From assembly GCA_964203275.1 (NCBI GenBank), contig CAXNMF010000001.1, positions 372,001 to 436,000 on the forward strand: a stretch of DNA of 64,000 bases, given 5' to 3'. Positions within the stretch are counted from its first letter, which is position 1. Every line of letters begins with the position of its first letter. Shown here in pieces: positions 52,409 to 61,817 of the stretch. Source of the DNA: Ga0077527 sp945862135 (lineage in GTDB: Bacteria; Pseudomonadota; Gammaproteobacteria; Burkholderiales; SG8-41). The position numbers and the translations under genes were made by a program. Under the pieces are notes generated by a model. It saw only the letters and a list, made by a program, of their open reading frames with translations, did not search any database and had not been told where the DNA came from.

Positions 52409-53304
52409 CAGGATTTTTTCCGTTTCTTCTGCGGCACGGTTTCTTTGATTTCTTCCGGCCGTTCCGGTGCTGCGGACATGGGCCCCAGCACCAATACTTG
52501 GGCGTGGTTGTTGACCCCGGCGACCGGTTTGCAGGTGATGTTCGCGAAGAGAAGGGCTGTATTGCGTTCGACTTTTGTCACTTCCGCCACCGGCAGACCC
52601 GGCGGGTAGATGCCGTCGATGCCGGAAGTCACCAGCTGGTCGCCGTTCTGGAAGTCGGCTGCGAGCGGAATGAAGCGCAGTTCGAGTTTGCCGTCATCAC
52701 CGGTCCCGGCGAGTACCGCTCTCAATCCCGTGCGGACATTCATCACCGGCACCAGATGCCCTTTGTCGGTGATCAGCGTGACTTCTGAAAGCCAGGGATA
52801 GACCCGGGTCACCTGTCCGATGACGCCAACGTGGTCAACCACGGGTCGACCGGGCTCAATGCCACGTTGCAGACCCTGGTCGATCATCACCTTGCGCGCG
52901 AACGGGTCGCGCGCTGCGTATAGAATTTCCGCGGCGGTCGACTGTGCGGTAACCCGCTCCCGCACCGACAGCAGACCGCGCAGGTGGGCGTTTTCCAGTT
53001 GCAGTGCACGTGTCTGTTGCGCTTCCCGGGCCAGTTCGAGGTTTTTCTGGGTGAGTTGCTGGTTGTCGGCGCGCAACGCGCCGTGCGTCACAAAAAAATC
53101 CGCAATGTGTCCGCCGATGGCAAACGGAGCTGCAGCCAGCCGCTGCAGCGGATAGACGATGATCGCGGTGACTTGGCGCAAGTAGGTGAGGTAGTTGAAG
53201 CGGGCGTCGGCAATCAGCAGCACGATCGACAGCATCGAGAAAATCATCAGCCGCGCGAGCGGTGTGGGTCCGGTACGGAACAGCGGCGGCGGCGTGTGCT
53301 CCAT
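52408..53304 (-). CDS. mreC: Rod shape-determining protein MreC
   Basis: 298 residues. One N-terminal transmembrane helix (LMIFSMLSIVLLIADARF), a periplasmic coiled coil (about 65-105), and the MreC beta domain (ILYAARDPFARKVMIDQG, then PVVDHVGVIGQVTRVYPWLS and LVTSGIDGIYPPGLPVAEV). The basic tail PQKKRKKS ends the protein. It binds PBP2 and activates it. It lies 86 bases downstream of mreB and touches mreD. Confidence 0.94.
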   Translation of the reverse strand: MEHTPPPLFRTGPTPLARLMIFSMLSIVLLIADARFNYLTYLRQVTAIIVYPLQRLAAAPFAIGGHIADFFVTHGALRADNQQLTQKNLELAREAQQTRALQLENAHLRGLLSVRERVTAQSTAAEILYAARDPFARKVMIDQGLQRGIEPGRPVVDHVGVIGQVTRVYPWLSEVTLITDKGHLVPVMNVRTGLRAVLAGTGDDGKLELRFIPLAADFQNGDQLVTSGIDGIYPPGLPVAEVTKVERNTALLFANITCKPVAGVNNHAQVLVLGPMSAAPERPEEIKETVPQKKRKKS

Positions 53305-53390
53305 GACGCGTTACGACCAGACCGGGCACACCGGGCCGAATTCGCGACCGTTGATGGCCGGAACGCGAACACAGACCGGGATTTGCTGCA

Positions 53391-54434
53391 TCAGTCGTTG
53401 GCGAAGATGCTGCCGAGGTGTTCCAGTTTCTCCAGCGCCTTGCCGGAACCGCGCACGACGCAGGTCAGCGGGTCTTCGGCGATGATCACCGGAAGACCGG
53501 TCTCTTCCATCAGCAGACGGTCGATGTCGCGCAGCAGTGCGCCGCCGCCGGTGAGCACCATGCCTTTTTCAGCAATGTCCGCGGCAAGTTCGGGGGGCGT
53601 CTGTTCGAGTGCAGATTTGACCGCCGAGACGATGCTGTTCAGCGGATCAGTCAGCGCTTCAAGAATTTCGTTGCTGGAAATCGTGAAGCTGCGCGGGATG
53701 CCTTCGGCGAGATTGCGGCCTTTGACTTCCTTTTCGCGCACTTCGGAGCCCGGGAATGCCGAACCGATTTCCTTCTTGATCATCTCTGCCGTGGTTTCAC
53801 CGATCAGCATGCCGTAGTTGCGGCGGATGTAGTTGATGATTGCTTCGTCGAATTTATCGCCGCCGACGCGCACCGAACCTTTGTAAACCAGACCGCCCAG
53901 CGCGATGACGCCGACTTCCGTGGTGCCGCCGCCGATGTCGACGACCATTGAACCGGTAGCTTCGCCCACCGGCAGGTCGGCGCCGATCGCGGCCGCCATC
54001 GGTTCTTCAATCAGATACACGCGTGACGCACCGGCGCCGATCGCCGCATCGCGGATTGCGCGGCGTTCAACTTGGGTCGAGCCACAGGGTACGCAAATGA
54101 TGATGCGCGGCGAAGGCGAGAAAAATTTGCTGCGGTGTACGCGTTTGATGAACTGCTTGATCATCTGCTCGGTGATGATGAAGTCGGCGATCACGCCATC
54201 CTTCATCGGCCGGATCGCAGTGATGTTGCCGGGCGTGCGGCCAAGCATCTGCTTGGCGGCGAGACCGACTTCCTGGATGACTTTTTTGCCGTTAGGGCCG
54301 CCTTCCTGGCGGATCGCTACAACGGACGGTTCGTCGAGGACGATACCCTTGCCGCGCACGTAAATCAGCGTGTTCGCAGTGCCAAGATCGATGGCGAGAT
54401 CGTCGTTAAAGTAACCACTGAGAAAACCGAACAT
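53391..54434 (-). CDS. mreB: Rod shape-determining protein MreB
   Basis: 347 residues. The bacterial actin of the elongasome. The start MFGFLSGYFNDDLAIDLGTA, with the phosphate-1 loop and the membrane-binding amphipathic N-terminus, is preferred over an ATG four codons upstream, whose bases (AAAGG) instead serve as its ribosome binding site. VVDIGGGTTEVGVIALGG and TGGGALLRDIDRLL mark the other nucleotide motifs. First gene of the minus-strand cell-shape operon; divergent from gatC. Confidence 0.96.
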   Translation of the reverse strand: MFGFLSGYFNDDLAIDLGTANTLIYVRGKGIVLDEPSVVAIRQEGGPNGKKVIQEVGLAAKQMLGRTPGNITAIRPMKDGVIADFIITEQMIKQFIKRVHRSKFFSPSPRIIICVPCGSTQVERRAIRDAAIGAGASRVYLIEEPMAAAIGADLPVGEATGSMVVDIGGGTTEVGVIALGGLVYKGSVRVGGDKFDEAIINYIRRNYGMLIGETTAEMIKKEIGSAFPGSEVREKEVKGRNLAEGIPRSFTISSNEILEALTDPLNSIVSAVKSALEQTPPELAADIAEKGMVLTGGGALLRDIDRLLMEETGLPVIIAEDPLTCVVRGSGKALEKLEHLGSIFAND

Positions 54435-54528
54435 AAAGCCTTTCATATCAACGGATTTTGCTGCCTTCCAGGGCCCCGGTATGATAACCTACGCAGCCCT
54501 TGTTTTTAACGGTTTTTTCACTCTCTTC

Positions 54529-54816
54529 ATGGCCCTGACCCTCGACGATGTGCAGCGCGCAGCGCACCTGGCGCGGATCGCCGTTGACAATGCCGAAGCC
54601 GAGGCGACGTTGACGCAACTGACGCGCGTATTCGGGCTGATCGAAGACATGCAGGCGATTGATGTTTCCGGCATCGAGCCGATGGCGCATGCACAGGATC
54701 TGATGCTGCGTTTGCGGGATGACGTTGTCACCGAGAGCGATCAGCGAAAACTGTTCCAGTCGGTCGCGCCTGAAGTCGAGGCCGGTCTTTATCTGGTGCC
54801 CAAGGTCATCGAATAA
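54529..54816 (+). CDS. gatC: Aspartyl/glutamyl-tRNA amidotransferase subunit C
   Basis: 95 residues from ATG 54529 (MALTLDDVQRAAHLARIAVD). GatC stabilises the GatAB complex, which converts Glu-tRNA(Gln) and Asp-tRNA(Asn) to the amidated forms. The C-terminal motif LRDDVVTESDQRKLFQSVAP matches the family. It is divergent from mreB and followed by gatA with a gap of 36 bases. An upstream in-frame ATG at 54481 would add a hydrophobic leader that is not conserved. Confidence 0.93.
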   Translation: MALTLDDVQRAAHLARIAVDNAEAEATLTQLTRVFGLIEDMQAIDVSGIEPMAHAQDLMLRLRDDVVTESDQRKLFQSVAPEVEAGLYLVPKVIE

Positions 54817-54852
54817 CCGGAGCCGGGCTGTAGTCGCCGCCCGACACTTGCA

Positions 54853-56310
54853 ATGTCCAACGCCACTCTCCAAGAACTGTCCGCACAGCTGGCCGCCAAG
54901 GCTTGCTCCAGTGTTGAGTTGGCGCAGGATTTCATTAATAAAATCAATGGCTTGAATAAATCCATCGGGTGTTACATCACTGTGGATGCCGCGCGTACGC
55001 TGGCACAGGCCCAGGCGGCGGATGCGCGCCGCGCAGCGGGCAAGGCCGGTGTCTTGACCGGGGTTCCACTGGCGCACAAGGACATCTTCTGTGCAAAGGG
55101 TTGGTTGACGACCTGCGGTTCGAAAATGCTCTCCAACTTTGTCGCGCCGTACGATGCGCATGTGGTTGAGCAGTGTGATGCCGCCGGCATGGTGACGCTG
55201 GGCAAGACCAACATGGACGAGTTTGCGATGGGCTCGTCGAATGAGACTTCGTATTTCGGGCCAGTGCGCAATCCATGGAACCGCGAGATGGTGCCCGGCG
55301 GCAGTTCGGGTGGTTCGGCTGCTGCGGTTGCAGCGCGACTGGCGCCTGCTGCGACGGGCACGGACACTGGCGGGTCGATTCGCCAGCCCGCGGCGCTGAC
55401 CGGAATCTGCGGTCTGAAGCCGACCTACGGGCTGGTGTCGCGTTACGGGATGATCGCGTTTGCTTCCAGCCTGGATCAGGCCGGACCGATGGCGCGTACC
55501 GCTGAAGATCTCGGACTGCTGCTGAACGTGATGGTTGGCCACGACACTCGTGATTCCACCAGCCTGAAACGGCCGACGGAAGATTACAACCGCGACCTGG
55601 CTAAACCGCTTAACGGTCTGCGCATCGGTTTGCCGAAGGAGTTTTTTGCTGCGGGAATGTCCGCCGATGTGCAGAAGGCTGTCGAAGCCGCCGTTGCTGA
55701 ATACAAAAAGCTGGGCGCGACGGTTGTCGACGTCAGCCTGCCCAACATGGGATTGTCGGTCCCCGTGTATTACGTGCTCGCGCCTGCCGAGGCCTCAAGC
55801 AATCTGTCGCGTTTCGACGGTGTGCGTTACGGCCATCGTGCTGCGGAATACACCGACCTGCTGGATATGTACAAACGCAGTCGTGCCGAGGGTTTCGGCG
55901 CCGAGGTGAAGCGCCGCATCCTAATCGGCACCTATGTGCTGTCGCACGGCTATTACGACGCCTATTACATCCGCGCGCAGAAACTGCGTCGCCTGATCGC
56001 CCAGGATTTTGCGGCGGCGTTCAAACAATGCGACGTGATCATGGGACCGACCAGTCCGACAACGGCATTCCGTATCGGTGAAAAAAGCAGCGATCCGGTG
56101 CAGATGTATCTGTCCGACATTTACACCATCGCAGTGAACCTGGCCGGATTGCCTGGCATGTCGATTCCCTGCGGTTTCGATGGAGGTGGCCTGCCGGTTG
56201 GACTGCAGATTGTTGGCAACTATTTCGATGAAGCACGCATGCTCAACGTGGCGCACCAGTATCAGCTCGCGACGGACTGGCATCAACGTGCGCCCAAGGG
56301 AGTGGCCTGA
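54853..56310 (+). CDS. gatA: Aspartyl/glutamyl-tRNA amidotransferase subunit A
   Basis: 485 residues. The glutaminase/amidase subunit supplying ammonia to GatB. The Ser-cisSer-Lys triad lies in GVPLAHKDIFC (lysine) and PGGSSGGSAAAVAARLAPAATGTDTGGS broken here at about residues 150-178 (cis-serine and nucleophile serine in the GTDTGGSIRQP part). The amidase signature is intact. The stop is two bases before gatB. Confidence 0.95.
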   Translation: MSNATLQELSAQLAAKACSSVELAQDFINKINGLNKSIGCYITVDAARTLAQAQAADARRAAGKAGVLTGVPLAHKDIFCAKGWLTTCGSKMLSNFVAPYDAHVVEQCDAAGMVTLGKTNMDEFAMGSSNETSYFGPVRNPWNREMVPGGSSGGSAAAVAARLAPAATGTDTGGSIRQPAALTGICGLKPTYGLVSRYGMIAFASSLDQAGPMARTAEDLGLLLNVMVGHDTRDSTSLKRPTEDYNRDLAKPLNGLRIGLPKEFFAAGMSADVQKAVEAAVAEYKKLGATVVDVSLPNMGLSVPVYYVLAPAEASSNLSRFDGVRYGHRAAEYTDLLDMYKRSRAEGFGAEVKRRILIGTYVLSHGYYDAYYIRAQKLRRLIAQDFAAAFKQCDVIMGPTSPTTAFRIGEKSSDPVQMYLSDIYTIAVNLAGLPGMSIPCGFDGGGLPVGLQIVGNYFDEARMLNVAHQYQLATDWHQRAPKGVA

Positions 56311-56312
56311 CC

Positions 56313-57797
56313 ATGCAATGGGAAGTGGTCATCGGGTTGGAAACCCACGCTCAGCTGTCGACGGTGTCGAAGATTTTCTCCGGCGCATCTACTGCATTTG
56401 GTGCAGAACCCAATACCCAGGCTTGCGGAGTCGACATCGCGCTGCCTGGCGTACTGCCAGTGATGAATACCGGTGCTGTAGAACGCGCGATCCGCTTCGG
56501 ACTCGCGGTCGGGGCAAAAATCAATTCGCCGTCGATTTTCGCGCGCAAGAATTATTTCTATCCAGACCTGCCCAAGGGTTATCAGATCAGCCAGTACGAA
56601 CGCCCCATCGTCGAGGGTGGAACACTGACCATTCAGGTCGGCGAGACTGAGAAAACGGTTCGGTTGACGCGTGCCCACCTTGAAGAAGATGCGGGCAAGT
56701 CATTGCACGAGGATTTTCATGGCCGCACCGGCATTGATCTGAATCGTGCAGGCACCCCGCTGCTGGAAATCGTCTCCGAGCCCGACATGCGTTCGGCCGA
56801 GGAAGCGGTGGCCTATGCAAAAGCGCTGCATACGCTGGTGCGCTGGATCGATGTCTGCGACGGCAATATGCAGGAAGGCTCGTTCCGTTGTGATGCCAAT
56901 GTGTCAGTGCGTCCGCTCGGCACGACGGAATTGGGGACTCGCCGCGAAATCAAGAACCTGAACAGCTTCCGCTTCCTGCAGCAGGCGATTGAATACGAAG
57001 TGCGCTGGCAGATCAATGAACTGGAAGACGGTCGTGCGATTCAGCAGGCGACCGTGCTGTTCGATCCCGATAGCGGCGAGACACGCATGATGCGCACCAA
57101 GGAAGATGCGCACGATTACCGGTATTTTCCGGACCCCGATCTGTTGCCGCTGGAAGTGACTGCGGAGCGGCTGGCTGCTGTGCGCGCGGCGCTACCCGAA
57201 TTGCCTGAAGCTATGAAAAACCGATTTATGCGTGATTACGGTTTGTCGAGCTATGACGCGTTGCAGCTTACGGAAAGTCTGGATGTAGCGATTTATTTTG
57301 AAGAAGCTACTAGATTGACTTTCGAATCAACGAAAATTCTTATCGGCATGAAGGGTGGCGAGCCGGTGATGCCTGGTATCGCAAAACTGGTGTCGAATTG
57401 GATGACGGGAGAAATCGCTTCCCGCCTTAATGTAGATGAGATTGAAATTAAAAATGCGCCGGTCAGGCCGAGTGGTCTCGCACGTCTGCTAGCACGAGCT
57501 TTAGATCAGACGCTCAACAACAAAATGGCAAAGGAAGTATTTTCTGCCATGTGGGCCGGCGAAGGTGATGCCGACGCCATTATCGCAGCCAAGGGGCTGA
57601 AGCAGATTTCCGACAGCGGCGAGATCGAGAAAATCGTCGATCAGGTTCTGGCGGCCAATGCCCAGCAGGTCGCCGACTTCCGCGCCGGCAAGGAGAAGGC
57701 CTTCAATTCGCTGGTCGGGCAGGTCATGAAGGCCTCACGCGGAAAAGCCAATCCCCAGCAGGTCAACGACATCCTGCGACGCAAACTCGCGTCCTGA
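56313..57797 (+). CDS. gatB: Aspartyl/glutamyl-tRNA amidotransferase subunit B
   Basis: 494 residues. The kinase/transamidation subunit of GatCAB. It opens MQWEVVIGLETHAQLST, has FYPDLPKGYQISQYERPI and NRAGTPLLEIVSEPD, and ends with the YqeY-like tail domain (SLVGQVMKASRGKANPQQVN) that contacts the tRNA D-loop. A stretch at about 57215-57545 is clearly richer in A/T than its surroundings, with altered codon choice, but the reading frame is intact. It is convergent with the DUF4124 gene across seven bases. Confidence 0.95.
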   Translation: MQWEVVIGLETHAQLSTVSKIFSGASTAFGAEPNTQACGVDIALPGVLPVMNTGAVERAIRFGLAVGAKINSPSIFARKNYFYPDLPKGYQISQYERPIVEGGTLTIQVGETEKTVRLTRAHLEEDAGKSLHEDFHGRTGIDLNRAGTPLLEIVSEPDMRSAEEAVAYAKALHTLVRWIDVCDGNMQEGSFRCDANVSVRPLGTTELGTRREIKNLNSFRFLQQAIEYEVRWQINELEDGRAIQQATVLFDPDSGETRMMRTKEDAHDYRYFPDPDLLPLEVTAERLAAVRAALPELPEAMKNRFMRDYGLSSYDALQLTESLDVAIYFEEATRLTFESTKILIGMKGGEPVMPGIAKLVSNWMTGEIASRLNVDEIEIKNAPVRPSGLARLLARALDQTLNNKMAKEVFSAMWAGEGDADAIIAAKGLKQISDSGEIEKIVDQVLAANAQQVADFRAGKEKAFNSLVGQVMKASRGKANPQQVNDILRRKLAS

Positions 57798-57804
57798 ACC
57801 CGGC

Positions 57805-58488
57805 TTATTTCTTGGCGGCAGGCGCCTGTGCCGATGCGGGTGCAGTCGTGGCGCCACCGCGCAATTCAAGGTAACGCGCTTTCTGATCGGCATAACGCTT
57901 GTTGATGGCTGCTTTGTCAGCCTCTTTTTCAGCGATGCGTGCCTCGATGCGTTTGCGTTCATCAGTTGCACGGGTCACTTCATCGGTGAGTGATGGCGGC
58001 ACCGGTTTTCCGGATTTAGTGATGTCCGCGTGCTTTTTCTGGGATGCCGCTGCCGCTTCGGTGGCATTTTTCAGCGAAGTCTTGAGCTGGGTCAGTTGTA
58101 GATCAACAACCTGCAGTTCGCGGTCACGCCGCTGGTCGATTTCCTTGTCCGAGGTATAAGTATTGACCAGCGCCGAGTCCTGGCGGCGTTGCTCGGCAAT
58201 CTTGCGGTCTTCCTCGACTTTCAGCGCCGCCTTTTTTTCAGCCTCCTGCTTCAACCGTGCCGCTTCCTCGGCAGAAACATTCGTCTGGCGGGTGATGCCC
58301 CCTTTGTCCAGCGTCTTCGATTCGTTCTGCTGGAACTCCGGGGGTATGCGGTCGCCGCAACCCACAACCTTGCCGGTCTTGTCCTTCCAGCAGACAATTT
58401 TCTGGGCGTGCGTCAACGGCGCGGTAACCATGAGTGCCACCGTGGTGCAGGCGCTGATCAGGGTCAGACAATTCGAACGTTCATGCAT
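57805..58488 (-). CDS. DUF4124 domain protein with coiled coil
   Basis: About 227 residues from ATG 58488. Signal peptide (LISACTTVALMVTAPLTHA), a DUF4124 segment (QKIVCWKDKTGKVVGCGDRI), then a long Lys/Glu/Arg-rich coiled-coil region (about 75-200) and an Ala/Pro tail. DUF4124 proteins are common secreted proteins of unknown role in proteobacteria. It begins four bases after the pyrE stop on the same strand, with GGAG just upstream, so it is probably co-transcribed with pyrE. Confidence 0.82.
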   Translation of the reverse strand: MHERSNCLTLISACTTVALMVTAPLTHAQKIVCWKDKTGKVVGCGDRIPPEFQQNESKTLDKGGITRQTNVSAEEAARLKQEAEKKAALKVEEDRKIAEQRRQDSALVNTYTSDKEIDQRRDRELQVVDLQLTQLKTSLKNATEAAAASQKKHADITKSGKPVPPSLTDEVTRATDERKRIEARIAEKEADKAAINKRYADQKARYLELRGGATTAPASAQAPAAKK

Positions 58489-59131
58489 GATGCACTCCAT
58501 ACTGTTTTCGGTATGCGGCAACTGCAGCCAGTTGCGACGCCATACCTTTTTCATTTTCCAGAAATCCGACCAGATCATCCAGCGTTGCGATGCTGACGAC
58601 GGGAATACCGTATAGCTGTCCGACTTCCTGGGTCGCTGACAGTTCCCCGCTGCCGCGTTCCATGCGGTCCAGCGCAATCAGAACGCCGGCAGGAGTCGCA
58701 TTCGCTGCCCGGATAAGGTTGACCGATTCCCGCACCGAGGTCCCGGCGGAGATGACATCATCGACGATCAAGGCGCGTCCGGTCAGCGGTGCTCCGACCA
58801 CATTGCCGCCTTCGCCATGATCCTTGGCTTCTTTGCGGTTGTAGCTGAACTTCACATTGCGTCCGCTTTCAGACAGTGCCACTGCAACAGCGGCAACCAG
58901 AGGGATGCCTTTGTAGGCGGGACCAAACAGCATGTCGAAGGGAACGTCCGCTGAGGAAATCGCTTTCGCGTAAAATTGCGCGAGTTGGCGCAAGGAGTCG
59001 CCGTCGCAGAACAGGCCGGCATTGAAAAAGTAGGGTGAAAGGCGTCCTGCTTTGGTTTTGAACTCCCCGAACAGCAGTACCCGGGTGTCTATCGCGAAGC
59101 GGATGAATTCGTGTCGGAAGCTGGCAGCCAT
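58481..59131 (-). CDS. pyrE: Orotate phosphoribosyltransferase
   Basis: 216 residues from ATG 59131 (MAASFRHEFIRFAIDTRVLLFGEF). Transfers phosphoribose from PRPP to orotate in pyrimidine synthesis. The PRPP-binding motif ALIVDDVISAGTS is intact, with the preceding KEAKDHGEGGNVVG flexible catalytic loop. The longer open frame reaching 59662 overlaps the divergent xth gene and is not the gene. About 72 bases separate it from xth, so a shared divergent promoter is possible. Confidence 0.94.
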   Translation of the reverse strand: MAASFRHEFIRFAIDTRVLLFGEFKTKAGRLSPYFFNAGLFCDGDSLRQLAQFYAKAISSADVPFDMLFGPAYKGIPLVAAVAVALSESGRNVKFSYNRKEAKDHGEGGNVVGAPLTGRALIVDDVISAGTSVRESVNLIRAANATPAGVLIALDRMERGSGELSATQEVGQLYGIPVVSIATLDDLVGFLENEKGMASQLAAVAAYRKQYGVHHA

Positions 59132-59203
59132 GGCTGAAATTTCAAGGGAAAAACGTTCAAGGGGAAGGTCGGTGGTATACCGGGTTTTCCCAGAGTGAAA
59201 ACA

Positions 59204-59986
59204 ATGAAAATTATAACCCTGAATCTCAACGGTATCCGCTCTGCCTCGCGCAAAGGCTTCCTGGAGTGGCTGCCGCAACAGCGCGCCGATGTGATCTGTG
59301 TGCAGGAACTCAAGGCGCAGGCAGCCGACATGACCGAAGAACTGCTGGCACCAGCCGGATATCACGGTCATTTTCATTATGCCGAGAAAAAGGGTTATAG
59401 CGGCGTTGGCATCTATTCCAAACCCGCGCCCGACCGGGTGGCCGCCGGCTTCGGCGTTGCCGATTTTGACGCCGAAGGCCGTTATTTGCGCGCCGATTTT
59501 GGCGATCTTTCGGTGATTTCGCTGTACCTGCCTTCGGGTTCCAGCGGTGATCATCGCCAGGCTTCCAAGTTCCGCTTCCTGGATGCATTCCTTCCGCATC
59601 TGAAGAAGCTGCGCAAGGGTGGGCGCGAAGTTGTGCTCTGCGGTGACTGGAACATCGCGCACCGGGAGATTGATCTCAAGAACTGGAAGGGCAATCTGAA
59701 GAATTCCGGGTTCCTGCCCGAAGAGCGCGCCTGGATGACACGTATATTCGACGAACTAGACTGGGTTGATGTCTATCGGCGTTTGCATCCAGAGGCGACC
59801 GATACGTCCTACACCTGGTGGTCGAACCGCGGCCAGGCGCGTGCAAAGAATATCGGTTGGCGCATTGACTACCAAATTGCCACGCCGGGTGTCGCCGACC
59901 GCGCAAAGGATGCTGCGATCTACAAGGAGGTATGGTTTTCCGACCATGCGCCGCTGACCATCCGTTACGACGGGAAGCTCGCTTGA
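59204..59986 (+). CDS. xth: Exodeoxyribonuclease III
   Basis: About 260 residues from ATG 59204; GTG 59195 is an alternative start in the same frame. A class II AP endonuclease/3' exonuclease of the DNase I fold. Metal-binding ICVQELKAQ, the catalytic motif GDWNIAHREIDLKN, and the C-terminal DYQIATPGVADRA and VWFSDHAPLT with the active-site histidine are all present. Divergent from pyrE and overlapping the proposed TTG start of ampG. Confidence 0.93.
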   Translation: MKIITLNLNGIRSASRKGFLEWLPQQRADVICVQELKAQAADMTEELLAPAGYHGHFHYAEKKGYSGVGIYSKPAPDRVAAGFGVADFDAEGRYLRADFGDLSVISLYLPSGSSGDHRQASKFRFLDAFLPHLKKLRKGGREVVLCGDWNIAHREIDLKNWKGNLKNSGFLPEERAWMTRIFDELDWVDVYRRLHPEATDTSYTWWSNRGQARAKNIGWRIDYQIATPGVADRAKDAAIYKEVWFSDHAPLTIRYDGKLA

Positions 59987-61236
59987 CCGGCGGTCGCCCG
60001 TCCTGGCGGGAAACCCTGCTGGCCGTGTTCAGCGGCCGCATGCTGGTGGCAATGCTGATGGGGTTTTCCTCCGGTTTGCCTTTGCTGTTGACGGGTTCGG
60101 TGCTGCAGGCCTGGCTGAAAGATGGCGGCGTAGATCTGGCACGCATCGGTCTGTTCGCTCTGGTGGGACTGCCGTACACGCTGAAATTCCTGTGGTCGCC
60201 ACTGTTTGACCGCTACGCGCTGCCACTGGGCCGGCGGCGTGGCTGGATGGTACTGATGCAACTCTCGGTGGCGGGCGCACTGCTGTTGCTCAGTATGACG
60301 CAGCCTTCTGCCGATCATCTGTGGCTGGTGATGCTGGCCAGCGTGCTGGTATCTTTTTTTGCGGCCTCGCAGGACATCGTGATTGATGCCTATCGCCGGG
60401 AGAGTCTGGCGGAGTCCGAGCTCGGGTTGGGTTCGGCCTTGTACGTCAACGGCTATCGTGTCGGCATGCTGCTCGCCGGGGGTGGCGGCCTGATTCTCGC
60501 CGACTGGATCTCGTTTGAGGCGATGTACCGGTTGATGGCGCTATTCATGGCCGCCTGTGTTGCGGTAACGCTGATGGCCCCGGAGCCGCCGCTGCCGGAG
60601 GGCCGGCCACGCAATCTTCGAGAAGCGGTGGTTTTGCCGTTCCGCGATTATTTCACTCGCGACGGCGCCTGGCTGATCCTCGCATTCATTCTGCTCTACA
60701 AGCTGGGCGATACCATGGCGTCGGCGATGACCACGCCGTTTTATCTGGATCTCGGTTACAGCAAAACCGAAATCGGCGCGGTTGTGAAACTGTTCGGGTT
60801 CTGGGCGACTCTGGCGGGCGGCACTCTGGGCGGCATCTGGATCCTGCGCGCCGGCATGCACCGCGCGCTGTGGCTGTTTGGTTTCTGTCAGATGATTTCA
60901 ACCTTCGGTTTTGTCGTACTGGCGCAGATGCCGCCCAGCGAAGTTGCACTGGCCGCAGTGGTGGCCATCGAGAACCTGACCGCCGGCATGGGTACCGCGG
61001 CGTTCGTCGGTTTCATGGCGGCGTTGACCGATCGGCGCTTCACGGCGACGCAATATGCATTGCTGTCGAGCCTGATGGGGGTTCCGCGGGTGCTGTTGTC
61101 GGCGCCTACCGGCTGGCTGGCGCAGACTCTTGGCTGGTCCGGGTTCTTCCTGCTCTGTGTGTTGATCGCGATTCCAGGGCTGCTGCTGCTGCGCTGGGTG
61201 ATGCGCCTGGCGGCGAACCCTCAGCTGCCAAACTGA
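59983..61236 (+). CDS. ampG: AmpG-type muropeptide permease (MFS)
   Basis: About 417 residues with twelve transmembrane helices of the major facilitator superfamily. Family motifs include MGFSSGLPLLLTGSVLQAWL and LWSPLFDRYALP, then QDIVIDAYRRESL. AmpG imports GlcNAc-1,6-anhydroMurNAc-peptides for cell-wall recycling. The start is probably TTG 59983, overlapping the xth stop as TTGA; an upstream ATG at 59932 lies inside xth. The link to slt in this window is functional, not positional. The end overlaps convergent metW by 16 bases. Confidence 0.9.
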   Translation: MTGGRPSWRETLLAVFSGRMLVAMLMGFSSGLPLLLTGSVLQAWLKDGGVDLARIGLFALVGLPYTLKFLWSPLFDRYALPLGRRRGWMVLMQLSVAGALLLLSMTQPSADHLWLVMLASVLVSFFAASQDIVIDAYRRESLAESELGLGSALYVNGYRVGMLLAGGGGLILADWISFEAMYRLMALFMAACVAVTLMAPEPPLPEGRPRNLREAVVLPFRDYFTRDGAWLILAFILLYKLGDTMASAMTTPFYLDLGYSKTEIGAVVKLFGFWATLAGGTLGGIWILRAGMHRALWLFGFCQMISTFGFVVLAQMPPSEVALAAVVAIENLTAGMGTAAFVGFMAALTDRRFTATQYALLSSLMGVPRVLLSAPTGWLAQTLGWSGFFLLCVLIAIPGLLLLRWVMRLAANPQLPN

Positions 61237-61817
61237 TAAACCGCGAGTTCCCCGAGCAGATTGGGCAGTGATGTCACTGGCCGGCCGTCGGTGAGCAGTG
61301 TGCGGGCAACGATGCGGATGCCGCGCTCTCCGCAGAACTTCTCGAAATCTGCGACGGTGCACAGATGGATGTTCGGCGTGTTGAACCACTCGAAAGGCAG
61401 GTTTTCCGAAATCGGCATGCGGCCACGAAGCACATGCAGGCGGTTTTTCCAGTAGCCGAAGTTTGGAAAGGTGACGATGCCGGCACGGCCGACACGCAGC
61501 ATCTCGCGGACAATGCGTTCGGTATTGCGCATGGCCTGCAGGGTCTGCGAGAGCACGACGAAGTCGAATGAGTCATCGTCAAAATCGGCAAGACCCCGCT
61601 CCAGATCGCTTTGAATGACATGCACGCCGTTTTTGACGCACGCGAGCACGTTGCCATCATCGATTTCAACGCCATAGCCATTTACGCCGCGTGTCTGTTG
61701 CAGGTATTTAAGCAGAGTGCCATCGCCGCAGCCCAGATCCAGTACGCGCGCACCCTGCGTAATCCACTCGGCAATCGCCGCGAAATCGGGACGCTGGTTT
61801 CCATGCGGGCCGTTCAT
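61221..61817 (-). CDS. metW: Methionine biosynthesis protein MetW
   Basis: 198 residues, class I SAM-methyltransferase fold: VLDLGCGDGTLLKYL (SAM loop), YGVEIDDGNVLACV, and SFDFVVLSQTLQAM. MetW always travels with metX and assists or regulates acylhomoserine formation; it also stabilises the homoserine acyltransferase in some bacteria. Its ATG overlaps the metX stop by four bases (ATGA), so the two are coupled and both sit behind the SAM-II riboswitch. Confidence 0.93.
   Translation of the reverse strand: MNGPHGNQRPDFAAIAEWITQGARVLDLGCGDGTLLKYLQQTRGVNGYGVEIDDGNVLACVKNGVHVIQSDLERGLADFDDDSFDFVVLSQTLQAMRNTERIVREMLRVGRAGIVTFPNFGYWKNRLHVLRGRMPISENLPFEWFNTPNIHLCTVADFEKFCGERGIRIVARTLLTDGRPVTSLPNLLGELAVYQFGS

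Noticed and set aside
58481..59662. A 393-residue minus-strand frame containing pyrE
   Set aside because: The first 177 residues are antisense to xth; only the part from ATG 59131 matches orotate phosphoribosyltransferase.
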